Shown: piece after piece, positions 20,175 through 28,857 of the stretch
Position numbering within the stretch: the stretch's first letter is position 1
How the letters are laid out: every line of letters begins with the position of its first letter
Origin: Endozoicomonas montiporae CL-33
GTDB lineage: Bacteria > Pseudomonadota > Gammaproteobacteria > Pseudomonadales > Endozoicomonadaceae
NCBI RefSeq assembly: GCF_001583435.1
Contig: NZ_CP013251.1
Coordinates: 670,001 to 734,000, forward strand
Direction: 5' to 3'
DNA: 64,000 nucleotides
Notes under the pieces: generated by a model
The model's input: the letters and a program-made list of their open reading frames with translations, nothing else
Database searches by the model: none
What the model was told of the DNA's origin: nothing
Made by a program: the position numbers and the translations under genes

Positions 20175-20840
20175 TTAACGAATAATTGTAAGAAGTCCGG
20201 TCATTAATATTGCGCAGCCCACGGCGATAAATAGAACGCCGGTCAATGACAGGATTGCAGCATTCATCCTTCCCAGTTTCTGTTGGACCGAAGAAGAAGA
20301 CAGCACCAAAGCAAGGAATGAAAACCAGAGCATAGAGAGGCCGAACATTTCAAAGGCCATTAATGCTTTAAAGGTGAACGAGCTGGAAACAGTGACGACA
20401 CTACTGAAAATACTAATGAAATACACCAGGGCTTTTGGATTCAGGACGTTCGTTGCCAACCCCTGAAACCAGATGGTCATGCTGTTCGGGCTGATGTTTG
20501 GTTGAGCTGGCTGGCCTTCAGAAGGCGCCGTTGTAAAAGAGTGATGCTGACGTGCAGATTTCAACGAGCTAATGCCCAGGTAAAGCAAAAAGCTGCCACC
20601 ACAGAATTGCAAAACGGCTTTAATCCACGGAACTTCCTGTATCAGTACACTCATGCCGGTCAATGCCAGAATCGTGTGCACCAGAATGCCACAGGAGATG
20701 CCAAAGGCTGCCCACAAGGCTTTTTCTTTCGAAAGCCTGATGCTGTTATTCACAATGAGTGCGGCATCCGGTCCCGGTGACATCAGGGCAATAAGGTGGG
20801 TCGCCCCAATAATAAGAAACGGATGTTCCATAAAAGTCAT
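20175..20840 (-). CDS. LysE/RhtB-family amino-acid exporter
   Basis: A 221-residue inner-membrane protein with about six hydrophobic helices. The family signature is at the N-terminus: HLIALMSPGPDAALIVNNSI, with the conserved SPGPD. LGISSLKSAR, FQGLATNVLNPKALVYFISIF and the terminal glycine-rich helix also fit RhtB-type exporters of amino acids or homoserine lactones. ATG at 20831 (MEHPF) is an alternative start. Divergent from cueR, with 120 bp between. Confidence 0.88.
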   Translation of the reverse strand: MTFMEHPFLIIGATHLIALMSPGPDAALIVNNSIRLSKEKALWAAFGISCGILVHTILALTGMSVLIQEVPWIKAVLQFCGGSFLLYLGISSLKSARQHHSFTTAPSEGQPAQPNISPNSMTIWFQGLATNVLNPKALVYFISIFSSVVTVSSSFTFKALMAFEMFGLSMLWFSFLALVLSSSSVQQKLGRMNAAILSLTGVLFIAVGCAILMTGLLTIIR

Positions 20841-20960
20841 TATTTTTACCTGTGTACAACAAATAGGTTTTGAATGGTTTGCTCTAAAAGCGTTTATTCG
20901 AGCAGTGTACTGGTTGATAATCGTATGGTTGAGTATTTATCCAGTGATTAAAGTAGCACG

Positions 20961-21350
20961 ATGAACATCTCCAAAGTAGCGTCCAGAACCGGGTTGACCA
21001 GTAAAACCATCCGATACTATGAAAGTATTGGCCTGATTGAGGCTGCCCGACGTCTGGATAATGGCTACCGGGACTATTCCGAACAACAGCTTCAGGAGCT
21101 GAAGTTTGTCCAACAGGCCAGAGTTCTGGGCTTTTCGCTGGATGAATGTCGAGAACTGCTGGAACTCAACCGGAACAAACAACGGCGTAGCGCCGATGTT
21201 AAAAAAATCGCCGGTGAGAAACTGGCAGACGTTGAGACAAAAATTCAGCAACTTCAGGCCATGAAATCCGGTCTGTGTCGATTGATTGAAAGCTGCGCCG
21301 GTGATGAAAATCCGGACTGCAGCATTTTAACCGCACTGTCAGATCAATAA
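20961..21350 (+). CDS. cueR: Copper-responsive MerR-family regulator CueR
   Basis: A 129-residue transcription activator that senses Cu(I) and switches on copA. The N-terminal winged helix is NISKVASRTGLTSKTIRYYE, a long dimerisation helix follows, and the metal loop holds CAGDENPDC with Cys112 and Cys120, the same positions as E. coli CueR. The two-Cys loop with spacing of seven separates CueR-type from Zn or Hg sensors. Its target dyad is in the copA promoter at 17821. Its end overlaps the broken acetyltransferase gene on the other strand by 7 nt. Confidence 0.93.
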   Translation: MNISKVASRTGLTSKTIRYYESIGLIEAARRLDNGYRDYSEQQLQELKFVQQARVLGFSLDECRELLELNRNKQRRSADVKKIAGEKLADVETKIQQLQAMKSGLCRLIESCAGDENPDCSILTALSDQ

Positions 21351-21918
21351 TTAAGCCGAAGCAATGGATGCAATGGCGGTGAATTACCCGCCTGAATTCT
21401 GCCTAAACGTTCAAATCCAAAACGTTCGTAAACCCCGAGGTTTCTTGGGTTGCATGACAAAACGAAAAGCTCCCGGGCCTGATTGCCGGTTTGTTCCAGC
21501 GAATGTTCCAGCAGGGCAGAGCCAATGCCTTGTTGCTGGCAGTCCGGATCGACGGCAATGATTGACAATACCCACAGGGATGATGGTGGTCGTAGATTGA
21601 AATATTGCCGGTCCATTTCTTTAACGTCTTCCAGACGGGAAGGCGCAATGCTGGTTTGATAGATTCGTATTTTTTTTCCAGATCGGGCTGAACACCGGGT
21701 GGCAGCCAGAGTGCGGCCGCTTTTCCATCTTCCGTCATGTACGTTGTTCTGCAGCCAATGGCCTTGCCACCAATGATTTCCATCACCAGAGGCCAGATAC
21801 TCATACGCAGGTTTTTGTCTGGATAGAGCCAGGAAACATAAGGATCATCAGCAAAGGCTTTAGCCAACATGCTGAAAATAATGGTACGATCCGATTCAGT
21901 TGCTGTGACTATTTTCAT
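21344..21918 (-). pseudogene. GNAT-family acetyltransferase, frameshifted
   Basis: The N-terminal half reads in one frame from ATG 21918 (MKIVTATESDRTIIFSMLAK ... AAALWLPPGV). The C-terminal half reads in another frame (SSLWVLSIIAVDPDCQQQGIGSALL ... NPRNLGVYERFGFERLG) to the stop at 21344. Together they make one ~190-residue GNAT enzyme with the acetyl-CoA loop QQQGIGSALL. The frame change falls between about 21600 and 21670, near the sequence encoding LPVWKTLKKW. It may be a real inactivation or a sequencing error. The acyl acceptor is unknown. Confidence 0.8.
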
Positions 21919-22066
21919 AAATAGTTGTTTCCAGAATAATTTTATTGATGCAGCAGCTGCTTCCTTATACAGGCAGTCTCCCTGGTCTTGGTGCCCGGTA
22001 GTTCTGATCTTTGATTGTTAATTAAGTTCCGGATTTTAATAAAAAGATAAATAAGCGGGAGTCATT

Positions 22067-23530
22067 ATGGCACTACAACTGATTGATACCGGATTATTGC
22101 GGGAACAGGCGTACATCAATGGGCAGTGGACTTCTGGCGATGAGAATACTATTGATTCGATACCTGTCACTAATCCGGCCACAGGAGAAGTGATTGCCCA
22201 CGTGCCCCGGCTGGGAGAAGCCGAGACCATCAGAGCGGTTGAAGCAGCAGAGCAGGCAATGACTGGCTGGCGGCGAAAGACTGCCAAAGAAAGGGCTGTT
22301 CTGCTCAGACGCTGGCATGATCTGATGCTGGAACATCAGGATGATCTGGCAAAACTGATGACCGCTGAACAGGGTAAACCCCTGCCACAGGCGAAAGGCG
22401 AGGTGGCTTATGGTGCATCGTATTTAGAATGGTTTGCGGAGGAGGGTAAACGGGCTTATGGCGACATTGTTCCTTCTCATGCCAATGATAAACGCATACT
22501 GGTCACCAAAGAGCCTGTAGGTGTCGTTGCGGCGATTACACCGTGGAACTTCCCTTCAGCCATGATTGCCCGAAAGGCGGCTCCGGCTCTGGCAGCAGGT
22601 TGTACGATCGTAATAAAACCGGCAGAGGTTACACCACTGTCTGCTCTGGCTCTGGCAGAACTGGCGGATCGGGCAGGCATTCCGGCAGGGGTTGTGAATG
22701 TGGTGACCGGTAAAGCATCGGCTATAGGCGGAGTGATGACATCTCACCCGTCGGTTCGCAAACTCTCCTTTACCGGTTCGACTCCTATTGGCAAGCTTTT
22801 GATTAAACAGTGTGCCGACACCGTGAAGAAAGTGTCTATGGAGCTGGGAGGCAACGCACCTTTTATTGTGTTTGACGATGCTGATATTGATAAGGCAGTT
22901 GAAGGCGCGATGGTCAGTAAGTATCGGAACTCCGGACAAACCTGCGTGTGTGCCAACCGGCTGTTTGTTCAGGACGGTGTTTATGATGAATTCATAGAAA
23001 AATTTGTTGCCAAAGTCAGGGAGCTCTCGGTTGGCGATTGTCTGGTTGAAGACTTTGATCAGGGGCCTTTGATTGATCGGGCAGCGGTTGAGAAAACCGA
23101 CGAGCACGTTCAGGATGCGATCAGTAAAAACGGGCGTCTGCTGTGTGGTGGCGAACAACACGTTGCAGGAGAGCTGTTTTATACCCCCACGGTTATTGCC
23201 GATGCTACGCCGGACATGCAGTGTTACAAGGAGGAAACCTTCGGGCCTCTGGCGCCAGTGTTCCGCTTTAAGGATGAAGACGACGTGATTCGTATGGCTA
23301 ATGATACCGAATATGGTTTGGCGTCTTATTTTTATGCCAACGATTTGCGTCGTGTATTTCGGGTGGCTGAAGCCTTGGAATACGGTATGGTTGCGGTTAA
23401 TGAAGGCATTCTATCCACGGAGCTGGCACCTTTTGGTGGCGTAAAAGAGTCCGGAATGGGACGGGAAGGTTCCCGCTACGGCATTGATGACTATCTGGAA
23501 ATCAAATACATCCTGTTGGGTGGAATGTGA
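22067..23530 (+). CDS. gabD: Succinate-semialdehyde dehydrogenase
   Basis: A 487-residue aldehyde dehydrogenase that oxidises succinate semialdehyde to succinate, using NAD(P)+, in 4-aminobutyrate and putrescine breakdown. Motifs: cofactor site ITPWNFPSAMIARKAAPALA, FTGSTPIGKLL, catalytic Glu in MELGGNAPFIVFDDAD and catalytic Cys in NSGQTCVCANR. The C-terminal ALEYGMVAVNEG and GGVKESGMGREGS blocks are the usual GabD ending. Length matches GabD (~482). ATG preceded by GGGAGT. No gabT or gab regulator is adjacent. A palindromic hairpin follows at 23537. Confidence 0.93.
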   Translation: MALQLIDTGLLREQAYINGQWTSGDENTIDSIPVTNPATGEVIAHVPRLGEAETIRAVEAAEQAMTGWRRKTAKERAVLLRRWHDLMLEHQDDLAKLMTAEQGKPLPQAKGEVAYGASYLEWFAEEGKRAYGDIVPSHANDKRILVTKEPVGVVAAITPWNFPSAMIARKAAPALAAGCTIVIKPAEVTPLSALALAELADRAGIPAGVVNVVTGKASAIGGVMTSHPSVRKLSFTGSTPIGKLLIKQCADTVKKVSMELGGNAPFIVFDDADIDKAVEGAMVSKYRNSGQTCVCANRLFVQDGVYDEFIEKFVAKVRELSVGDCLVEDFDQGPLIDRAAVEKTDEHVQDAISKNGRLLCGGEQHVAGELFYTPTVIADATPDMQCYKEETFGPLAPVFRFKDEDDVIRMANDTEYGLASYFYANDLRRVFRVAEALEYGMVAVNEGILSTELAPFGGVKESGMGREGSRYGIDDYLEIKYILLGGM

Positions 23531-23536
23531 GCTTCT

Positions 23537-23569
23537 GCACTATCAGGCAACAGCTCTGTCTGATAGTGC
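23537..23569. terminator. Hairpin after gabD
   Basis: A perfect 10-bp inverted repeat GCACTATCAG / CTGATAGTGC with a 13-nt loop, just after the gabD stop. A third copy of CTGATAGTGC follows 11 bp later (23579-23588), so an alternative fold is possible. No T run. Confidence 0.5.
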
Positions 23570-23621
23570 ATCCTCAAGCCTGATAGTGCCTCTTCAAGAA
23601 TAATAATACGACCACAATGGA

Positions 23622-24803
23622 ATGGTTATGCCCACCAATGTAAGAACCCTGTTTTTTGCACAGGCATTCGCCATGTGCGCCACGCCGTTGATGATTTTTT
23701 CTGCTGCTCTGGCTACCCATGATTTTGCTCCGTCGCCTCAATGGACAACCCTGCCTGTTGCTGTGCTGGTGATTGGTATGGCGTGTTCGGTGTATCCGGC
23801 TGCTCACCTTGCGGCACGTTGGGGCAGGAAGCGACTGTTTTTAACCGCCATGTTTTCAGGTGCCGTTTTCTCACTGGTTGCCATGTGGGCCGTCATGCAG
23901 GCTTCGTTCGGACTGTTTGTGTTTGCCAGTGCGGGCTTAGGATCAGTGGGCGCGGTTTCGCAGCAATTTCGTTTTGCGGCGATGGAAAGCGTGGAGCCTC
24001 AACAAAGACCGGTGGCGGCTTCAAGAATTCTGGTAGCCGGTTTGATTTCGGCCTGGCTGGGGCCGGAGTTGGTGATCTTTGGCCAGTACTGGTTTTCAGG
24101 GGTTTTCGAAGGTGCCTTTGCCCTGCTCGGAGGATTGTTCCTGCTAGCGTTGTTGATACTGCTGGCGGGGTATCGAAATTCCCGTAGTCCACAGGGTAAA
24201 GCGGAGAGCCACTCTGGCAGTATCAGTGCATTGATAAAACGAAAAGGATTCCTTGTCGCAGCTTTCAGTGGCGCTGTCGCCTACTGCGTGATGGGGCTTA
24301 TTATGACAGCGACGCCCACCAGCATGAGTCATATCAATGAATTCTCGCTGGCGGAAACCAAGTGGGTGATTCAGAGCCATATTATGGCCATGTTTGTTCC
24401 GTCATTGTTTGCGGGTTGGCTGGTGCAACGGTTGGGTCACAAACGTATGATTATCATTGGTCTGGCGGCTTACCTGATATGTGTTGTGCTTGGTGTAATT
24501 GATCAGTCGTTTATGCATTACTGGTGGGCGCTGGTATTGCTGGGAGTTGGCTGGAATTTTCTGTTTGTGGCGGGTACGTCATTATTGCCTGAAGTGCATT
24601 CCGAATCGGAAACGGCAAAAGCTCAGGGCTTAAATGACTTTATGATTTTTGGCTGTCAGTCTGTCGCGGCTTTGACATCGGGCTTGCTGCTTCATGCCAT
24701 TGGCTGGGTGGGACTGTTATTGGTCACCGTGCCGGTATGTCTGGCTATGCTGGGTCTGGTGATGAGCTGGAATCAAAAAATCAGTGAGACGGAATTAGCC
24801 TAA
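23622..24803 (+). CDS. Major facilitator superfamily transporter
   Basis: A 393-residue inner-membrane protein with about 12 hydrophobic helices. The MFS loop 2-3 motif is present as AHLAARWGRKRLFL (residues ~61-74), and its degenerate repeat GWLVQRLGHKRMIIIG lies in the second half. The closest family shape is the small MFS permeases with a proline-rich first loop (FAPSPQWTTLPVAVLVIGM); the substrate is not readable. A gene for an NTF2-like protein follows 37 bp later on the same strand and may be co-transcribed. Confidence 0.85.
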   Translation: MVMPTNVRTLFFAQAFAMCATPLMIFSAALATHDFAPSPQWTTLPVAVLVIGMACSVYPAAHLAARWGRKRLFLTAMFSGAVFSLVAMWAVMQASFGLFVFASAGLGSVGAVSQQFRFAAMESVEPQQRPVAASRILVAGLISAWLGPELVIFGQYWFSGVFEGAFALLGGLFLLALLILLAGYRNSRSPQGKAESHSGSISALIKRKGFLVAAFSGAVAYCVMGLIMTATPTSMSHINEFSLAETKWVIQSHIMAMFVPSLFAGWLVQRLGHKRMIIIGLAAYLICVVLGVIDQSFMHYWWALVLLGVGWNFLFVAGTSLLPEVHSESETAKAQGLNDFMIFGCQSVAALTSGLLLHAIGWVGLLLVTVPVCLAMLGLVMSWNQKISETELA

Positions 24804-24840
24804 ACTTCATAAACCCATAGCGATCATGAGGAGATGACTC

Positions 24841-25212
24841 ATGAGTCACAATGTTCTAACTGAGGTGCTGACTGCCAGCAAACAGTGGGTCAGGCATTTT
24901 AACCAGGGCGATGTCGATTATTGTGTTTCCGGTTATTTGCCCGATGCCGTTATGAAGGCTGATCCAATGGGAGAGTACGTCGGCAAAGGCAATATAGACA
25001 ACTTCTGGCGTCCATTTATTCAGTCCGGTGCGTCTGATTTGCAGTATTCGGATATCTGGCTGAAACAGGTAGACAGTGAAACCGTTCACCTGGGGGCGAA
25101 CTGGTCTATGAATGTGGGAAAAGGCATTATAACTCTTGAAGAATGGGTAAAAAACGACGCCGGTGTATGGAAACTGTCGCAAGACTTCTTTGAAGTAAAG
25201 GAACAGTATTAA
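24841..25212 (+). CDS. NTF2-like (SnoaL/DUF4440-type) protein
   Basis: A 123-residue cytosolic protein with the NTF2-like cone fold pattern. An N-terminal helix pair (VLTASKQWVRHFNQGDVDYC) is followed by the YLPDAVMKADPMGEYVGKGNIDNFW segment (read as one helix-strand unit), then four strands ending LEEWVKNDAGVWKLSQDFFEV. Such proteins are often steroid isomerase-like enzymes or carriers; no catalytic residue set can be assigned. ATG follows GAGGAG. Its stop codon directly abuts the first base of the palindromic element at 25212. Confidence 0.75.
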   Translation: MSHNVLTEVLTASKQWVRHFNQGDVDYCVSGYLPDAVMKADPMGEYVGKGNIDNFWRPFIQSGASDLQYSDIWLKQVDSETVHLGANWSMNVGKGIITLEEWVKNDAGVWKLSQDFFEVKEQY

Positions 25213-25373
25213 GAAGCCGTCTTAAAAGTCATGCTGCTACTGCGGTCTGCGTTAAACGGGTCTAAAAAGACAATTTTGCTTGTTAAATAGCTGGCTATTC
25301 GCGTCGCAAAATTGTCTTTTTATCCTCCGTTTCACTTGATCCTCGCTACGCGCAGACTTTTAAGACGGCTTCT
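25212..25373. repeat. Nested palindromic element, copy 2 (162 bp)
   Basis: The outer arms at 25212-25230 and 25355-25373 are perfect 19-bp inverted repeats. Nested arms at 25264-25279 and 25306-25321 are perfect over 16 bp. The centre is AATAGC-TG-GCTATT (25286-25299). The element begins at the last base of the NTF2-like stop codon and separates two convergent genes. It shares size, nesting and the ATAGC-NN-GCTAT core with three other elements in the window. Confidence 0.88.
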
Positions 25374-25404
25374 GGGTACTCAACGGTTTTCCGTGCAGGG
25401 ACGC

Positions 25405-25866
25405 TTAAACCGGTTTCATTTTTGCCTTCAGTAAAACAGCCAGTCCTTTCCACAACACCAGTACAACAGGCAGGGCAACCAGCAACCAGGCTGCGCAGGC
25501 CGCTGAAATAGCCAGACCATACTGTTCCAGAAACAGGCTGAAGTTGTTTTTTGCCAGAGTGAAAATATCCACAGGGTTTACTGAAATACGCTTCAGCCCA
25601 AACAGATACTCCCCCAGACGTATAAACGGAATGAACAGAATAAACTGCAGAGGATAACCACAGTAATTGGCAATCTGTATGGCGACCTGATTGAGTCGCA
25701 AAACGCCTGCAGCCAGCACACAAAGCAGCGTGGTGATCCCAAACACGGGAAAGAAGCCCAGTACAAAGCCCACAGATAAACATAATGCCAGAGCGTCAGG
25801 GTTCAGCCCTTGATTCAGTAAAGCTTTTACGGGCGATAGGATCCGATTTTGAACAAAAGAACTCAA
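25405..25866 (-). CDS. DUF2062 membrane protein
   Basis: A 153-residue inner-membrane protein with three or four hydrophobic segments. The DUF2062 signature is visible: ALCLSVGFVLGFFPVFGITT near residues 27-46, then NQVAIQIANYCGYPLQFILF, with the typical N-Y/P-x-Q helix. Family function is unknown; it is often near glycosyltransferase or lipid genes, which is not the case here. Divergent from rmuC. Confidence 0.85.
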   Translation of the reverse strand: MSSFVQNRILSPVKALLNQGLNPDALALCLSVGFVLGFFPVFGITTLLCVLAAGVLRLNQVAIQIANYCGYPLQFILFIPFIRLGEYLFGLKRISVNPVDIFTLAKNNFSLFLEQYGLAISAACAAWLLVALPVVLVLWKGLAVLLKAKMKPV

Positions 25867-25965
25867 AAGAACTTCCTGCGTTTACCGTGTACGTTGGACT
25901 GCGATGAAAACCTTATATTGAAATAGTAACATGGCAGAAGATCAACCCTGACCGAGATTCTGTTT

Positions 25966-27330
25966 ATGTCCTCAACCACAGTGATCGTGGCAGCTATTGT
26001 TGCGGCTATTGTTGCAGTATTGTCCTCTTTACTGAGCTGGCTGATAGCGCGGCAAAAAAATGTGCGCATGCAAACCGAACTGGAAACCATGCTAAGTAGT
26101 GAGCAGGATCGGGTCGCCGAACGTGACCAGCGCATCCGGCAGGGTGAAGACGACCGGGCGCGTTTGCTGGAAAGGGTTGAGGTTGAGAGGGAAAACCGAA
26201 GTGAGGCTGAACAGGCGGTAAGAGAGTTAAGAACACGTCTGGACGTTCAGCAACAACATCATGAGCAGACCTTGAAAGAGCTGGAAGAGAATCGGGAAAC
26301 CCAGAAGCAGGCGTTTCATCATATTGCCAATGAAATTCTGGAAGCCAAAGGCAAGCTGTTTTCTCAGCAACATCAGGAACGTCTGGATACTTTGCTTACT
26401 CCGTTTAAAGAGCAACTGGTAGATTTTCGCAATAAGGTAGAGCAGGCACAAAAGGCAGACATTGAAGGGCGGGCTGCTCTGAAGCAGCAGTTGGAAACGC
26501 TTCACAGCCTGAACCAGCGTATAACCGATGAAGCCGGTAACCTTGCCAGAGCCCTTAAGGGCGATAAAAAACTACAGGGTAACTGGGGGGAACTGCAGGT
26601 CGAGAAAATCCTTGAAAGCAGCGGCCTGATTAAAGGCGAAGAATATGAAAGGGAGGCTAATTTCAAAGACGATGATGGACAAAATAAACGACCGGATTTT
26701 GTCGTTTATCTGCCTGAAGGCAAGCACCTGATCATTGATTCCAAGGTGTCGCTGGTGGACTACATGAGCTATGTGAATGCGGAAGATGATGAGGAAAGAC
26801 AGGCAGCCCTGTCACGACACATTGTCAGCATTCGCAATCATATTAAAGGTCTGGGTGATAAGGACTACCCCAACCTTTCTGGCGTTAAAACCCCTGACTT
26901 TGTCTTTATGTTTATGCCAGTGGAACCGGCTTTTATTGCTGCTTTTCAGCATGACCAGAAACTGTTTAACGACGCCTTTGAACAGAATATTGTGGTGGTA
27001 ACACCGACAACCTTGCTGGCAACGCTGAGAACCGTTGCCAACCTCTGGACGATTGAACGACAAAATGCCAACGCCCGAAAGCTGGCAGAGCGTGCGGGTT
27101 TGGTTTACGACAAATTAAGAGTTTTTGTTGAAAAGATGGAAAAGCTCGACACCCAGCTGACCACCGCCAGAAACACATACGACGAAGCGATGAATACCCT
27201 GAAACAGGGGCGTGGAAACCTGATTTCGCAGACGAATGAGTTTGTTGCTCTGGGGGTACGGGTGAAGAAGGAGTTTTCACGACAAACACTGGATACATCC
27301 GATTTGTCCCAGTTGCCGGAAAAGGAATAA
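25966..27330 (+). CDS. rmuC: DNA recombination protein RmuC
   Basis: A 454-residue protein that limits inversions and rearrangements at short inverted repeats; a nuclease role has been proposed. An N-terminal membrane anchor (residues ~4-25) is followed by a long coiled coil (to ~200, many Glu/Arg/Gln). The RmuC domain then follows, with GNWGELQVEKILESSGL, RPDFVVYLPEGKHLIIDSKVSL, FMPVEPAFIAAF and VVTPTTLLATLRTVANLW. These are diagnostic blocks. The SDR gene begins 3 nt after its stop, so the two are co-transcribed. Confidence 0.95.
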   Translation: MSSTTVIVAAIVAAIVAVLSSLLSWLIARQKNVRMQTELETMLSSEQDRVAERDQRIRQGEDDRARLLERVEVERENRSEAEQAVRELRTRLDVQQQHHEQTLKELEENRETQKQAFHHIANEILEAKGKLFSQQHQERLDTLLTPFKEQLVDFRNKVEQAQKADIEGRAALKQQLETLHSLNQRITDEAGNLARALKGDKKLQGNWGELQVEKILESSGLIKGEEYEREANFKDDDGQNKRPDFVVYLPEGKHLIIDSKVSLVDYMSYVNAEDDEERQAALSRHIVSIRNHIKGLGDKDYPNLSGVKTPDFVFMFMPVEPAFIAAFQHDQKLFNDAFEQNIVVVTPTTLLATLRTVANLWTIERQNANARKLAERAGLVYDKLRVFVEKMEKLDTQLTTARNTYDEAMNTLKQGRGNLISQTNEFVALGVRVKKEFSRQTLDTSDLSQLPEKE

Positions 27331-27333
27331 TTT

Positions 27334-28158
27334 ATGAAGAACGTTCTGATTACCGGATGTTCATCCGGTCTGGGCAGAGCTCTGGCTATCGAGTTTGCAA
27401 GACAGGGCTGGCAGGTCTGGGCGACTGGTCGAAAAAAAGAAACCCTGTCCGATCTGGTTCCGTTAGGCATCAAGGCAGAGGAACTGGATGTCACCAGTGA
27501 AAAACAGGTCTGCCAACTGATTAGTCAGGTGGCAGCTGAGGGTGGGATTGATGTGCTGGTCAACAATGCCGGTTACGGCGCCATGGGGGCAACCGTTGAG
27601 ATGCCGGAAACGGAAGTTCGTATGCAGTTTGAAACCAATGTGTTTGCTCCCCTGAAACTGGTTCAGGCGGTGGCACCTGCCATGATAGAAAGACGATCCG
27701 GAACGATCATAAACATCGGCAGTATTTCCGGTCAGGTTGTAACCCCTTTCTCCGGAACCTATTGCGCCTCCAAAGCCGCGTTTAATTCGTTCTCGGATGC
27801 CTTGAGAATAGAGCTGAAGCCTTTTGGTATTGATGTCATGAGTGTAAAACCGGGCGCAATTCGTTCCCGTTTTGCTGAAAACGCGAAGCAGGCACTGGCA
27901 AGAGCCTTACCTGAAAACTCGTTTTACAAACCGGTAGAAAAAGCCTTATGGAAACGAGCCAATGCTTCTCAGGATCGCCCGACTTCTGCAGAGCATGTTG
28001 CCCGGGTCATTGTGAGTCGGGTAAAAGCAGGGAAAGCATCGGGGTCGTTGAAGTTGGGTAATGGCAGTCGAAGCCTGCCCTTTTTGCAATGGCTGCTTCC
28101 TGAGAGCGTATTTGAGTGGGTGCTGTCCCGTGTATTTCAACTTAATCATTTGAAATGA
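27334..28158 (+). CDS. Short-chain dehydrogenase/reductase
   Basis: A 274-residue NAD(P)-dependent oxidoreductase of the classical SDR family. Cofactor site TGCSSGLGRALA (residues 7-18), NNAGYG, catalytic Ser in IGSISG and YCASKAAF with the Tyr-x-x-x-Lys pair. An Arg-Lys pair (GRKKE) after the second strand suggests NADP(H) preference. The C-terminus (LLPESVFEWVLSRVFQL) is amphipathic, as in membrane-associated SDRs acting on lipid or retinol-like substrates. Substrate unknown. Immediately follows rmuC. Confidence 0.9.
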   Translation: MKNVLITGCSSGLGRALAIEFARQGWQVWATGRKKETLSDLVPLGIKAEELDVTSEKQVCQLISQVAAEGGIDVLVNNAGYGAMGATVEMPETEVRMQFETNVFAPLKLVQAVAPAMIERRSGTIINIGSISGQVVTPFSGTYCASKAAFNSFSDALRIELKPFGIDVMSVKPGAIRSRFAENAKQALARALPENSFYKPVEKALWKRANASQDRPTSAEHVARVIVSRVKAGKASGSLKLGNGSRSLPFLQWLLPESVFEWVLSRVFQLNHLK

Positions 28159-28279
28159 TAGGGGTTTTCCGAGAGTTCTAACTTTTTTGGCATTTTGCCT
28201 TTGCCTTTTAGTAAACACTGCTATAAAGTACGCCACCTGTTCGCAGCGACAAACTTTCTTCGAAAGCAGCAGCGATAAC

Positions 28280-28369
28280 GGTGAGGTGTCCGAGTGGCTG
28301 AAGGAGCACGCCTGGAAAGCGTGTATACGTTAACGCGTATCGAGGGTTCGAATCCCTCCCTCACCGCCA
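28280..28369 (+). tRNA. tRNA-Ser (GGA anticodon)
   Basis: A 90-nt class II tRNA with encoded CCA. Acceptor GGTGAGG pairs with CCTCACC, the anticodon loop is CT-GGA-AA, the long variable arm is TATACGTTAACGCGTAT and the T arm is GGGTTCGAATCCC. It reads UCC/UCU codons. Confidence 0.97.
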
Positions 28370-28435
28370 GATCAAAATTGGTTGGTGTTGAATTGATCAA
28401 TTAAGTGGTGTAAAAAAAGCCACGCAACAAATTGC

Positions 28436-28512
28436 GCGCTCGTAGCTCAGCTGGATAGAGTACCTGGCTACGAACCAGGCGGTCGGAGGTTCGAATCCTC
28501 CCGAGCGCGCCA
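28436..28512 (+). tRNA. tRNA-Arg (ACG anticodon)
   Basis: A 77-nt tRNA with encoded CCA. Acceptor GCGCTCG pairs with CGAGCGC, the anticodon stem CTGGCT-ACG-AACCAG carries ACG (A34 normally becomes inosine, reading CGU/CGC/CGA), and the T arm is GGAGGTTCGAATCCTCC. A terminator follows at 28518. Confidence 0.97.
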
Positions 28513-28517
28513 TATTC

Positions 28518-28549
28518 AAAAGCCCACATCATACGATGTGGGCTTTTTT
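28518..28549 (+). terminator. Intrinsic terminator after the tRNA pair
   Basis: AAAAGCCCACATC-atac-GATGTGGGCTTTTTT: a 9-bp GC-rich stem with flanking A and T runs. It ends the tRNA transcript and is symmetrical enough to work leftward. The last codons and stop of the CWC gene on the other strand lie within it. Confidence 0.92.
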
Positions 28550-28747
28550 CGTATGGGCTGTTTTTATTTTTTCCAGACAGGACTGGCAATAGCAGGTTGC
28601 AGGCTGCTTGGGTAATGGCAGTTTAACGGCTTCTGATTTGGAAGAATGCTTTGACGACATGCACCAGCATTGTTCTGGTGGTTTTCCCAGAGAGATAGCG
28701 CACAGGTTTGGCTGTCCACAGCCCGGACAGAGATTAGATGTTTTCAC
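28529..28747 (-). CDS. Cysteine-rich CWC-family small protein
   Basis: A 72-residue protein starting at GTG (28747). It has eight Cys in paired spacing: Cys7/Cys10 in LCPGCG, Cys16, Cys27/Cys29 in QCWCM and Cys52/Cys54/Cys57 in CYCQSC. The CPxCG ... C ... CWC ... CxCxxC pattern is the 'Cysteine-rich CWC' family, presumed zinc-binding; function unknown. Its C-terminal residues (KKAHIV) and stop are read through the hairpin that terminates the tRNA genes on the other strand. The ribosome site is weak, so the exact start is uncertain. Confidence 0.8.
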   Translation of the reverse strand: MKTSNLCPGCGQPNLCAISLGKPPEQCWCMSSKHSSKSEAVKLPLPKQPATCYCQSCLEKIKTAHTKKAHIV

Positions 28748-28857
28748 TTGGTCAGATCAGCATAAAACGTTGGCTGTCTATGCTACCTGTTCATGATTTA
28801 TTTCTACAGCCTTCCGGCAACAGGCAAGCCAGCTAAGTCACTGACTTGCCTGTACAA

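Noticed and set aside
22556..23161. 201-residue minus-strand frame inside gabD
   Set aside because: Antisense to a well-supported enzyme, with no motif or ribosome site.
25212..25373. Considered as a CRISPR-like repeat or a simple terminator
   Set aside because: There is no repeat-spacer pattern. The length, double nesting and shared core with three other sites fit a dispersed palindromic element better, although a terminator effect is possible.
28280..28512. tRNA pair as a possible integration site
   Set aside because: No integrase gene and no repeated tRNA 3' end were seen nearby.
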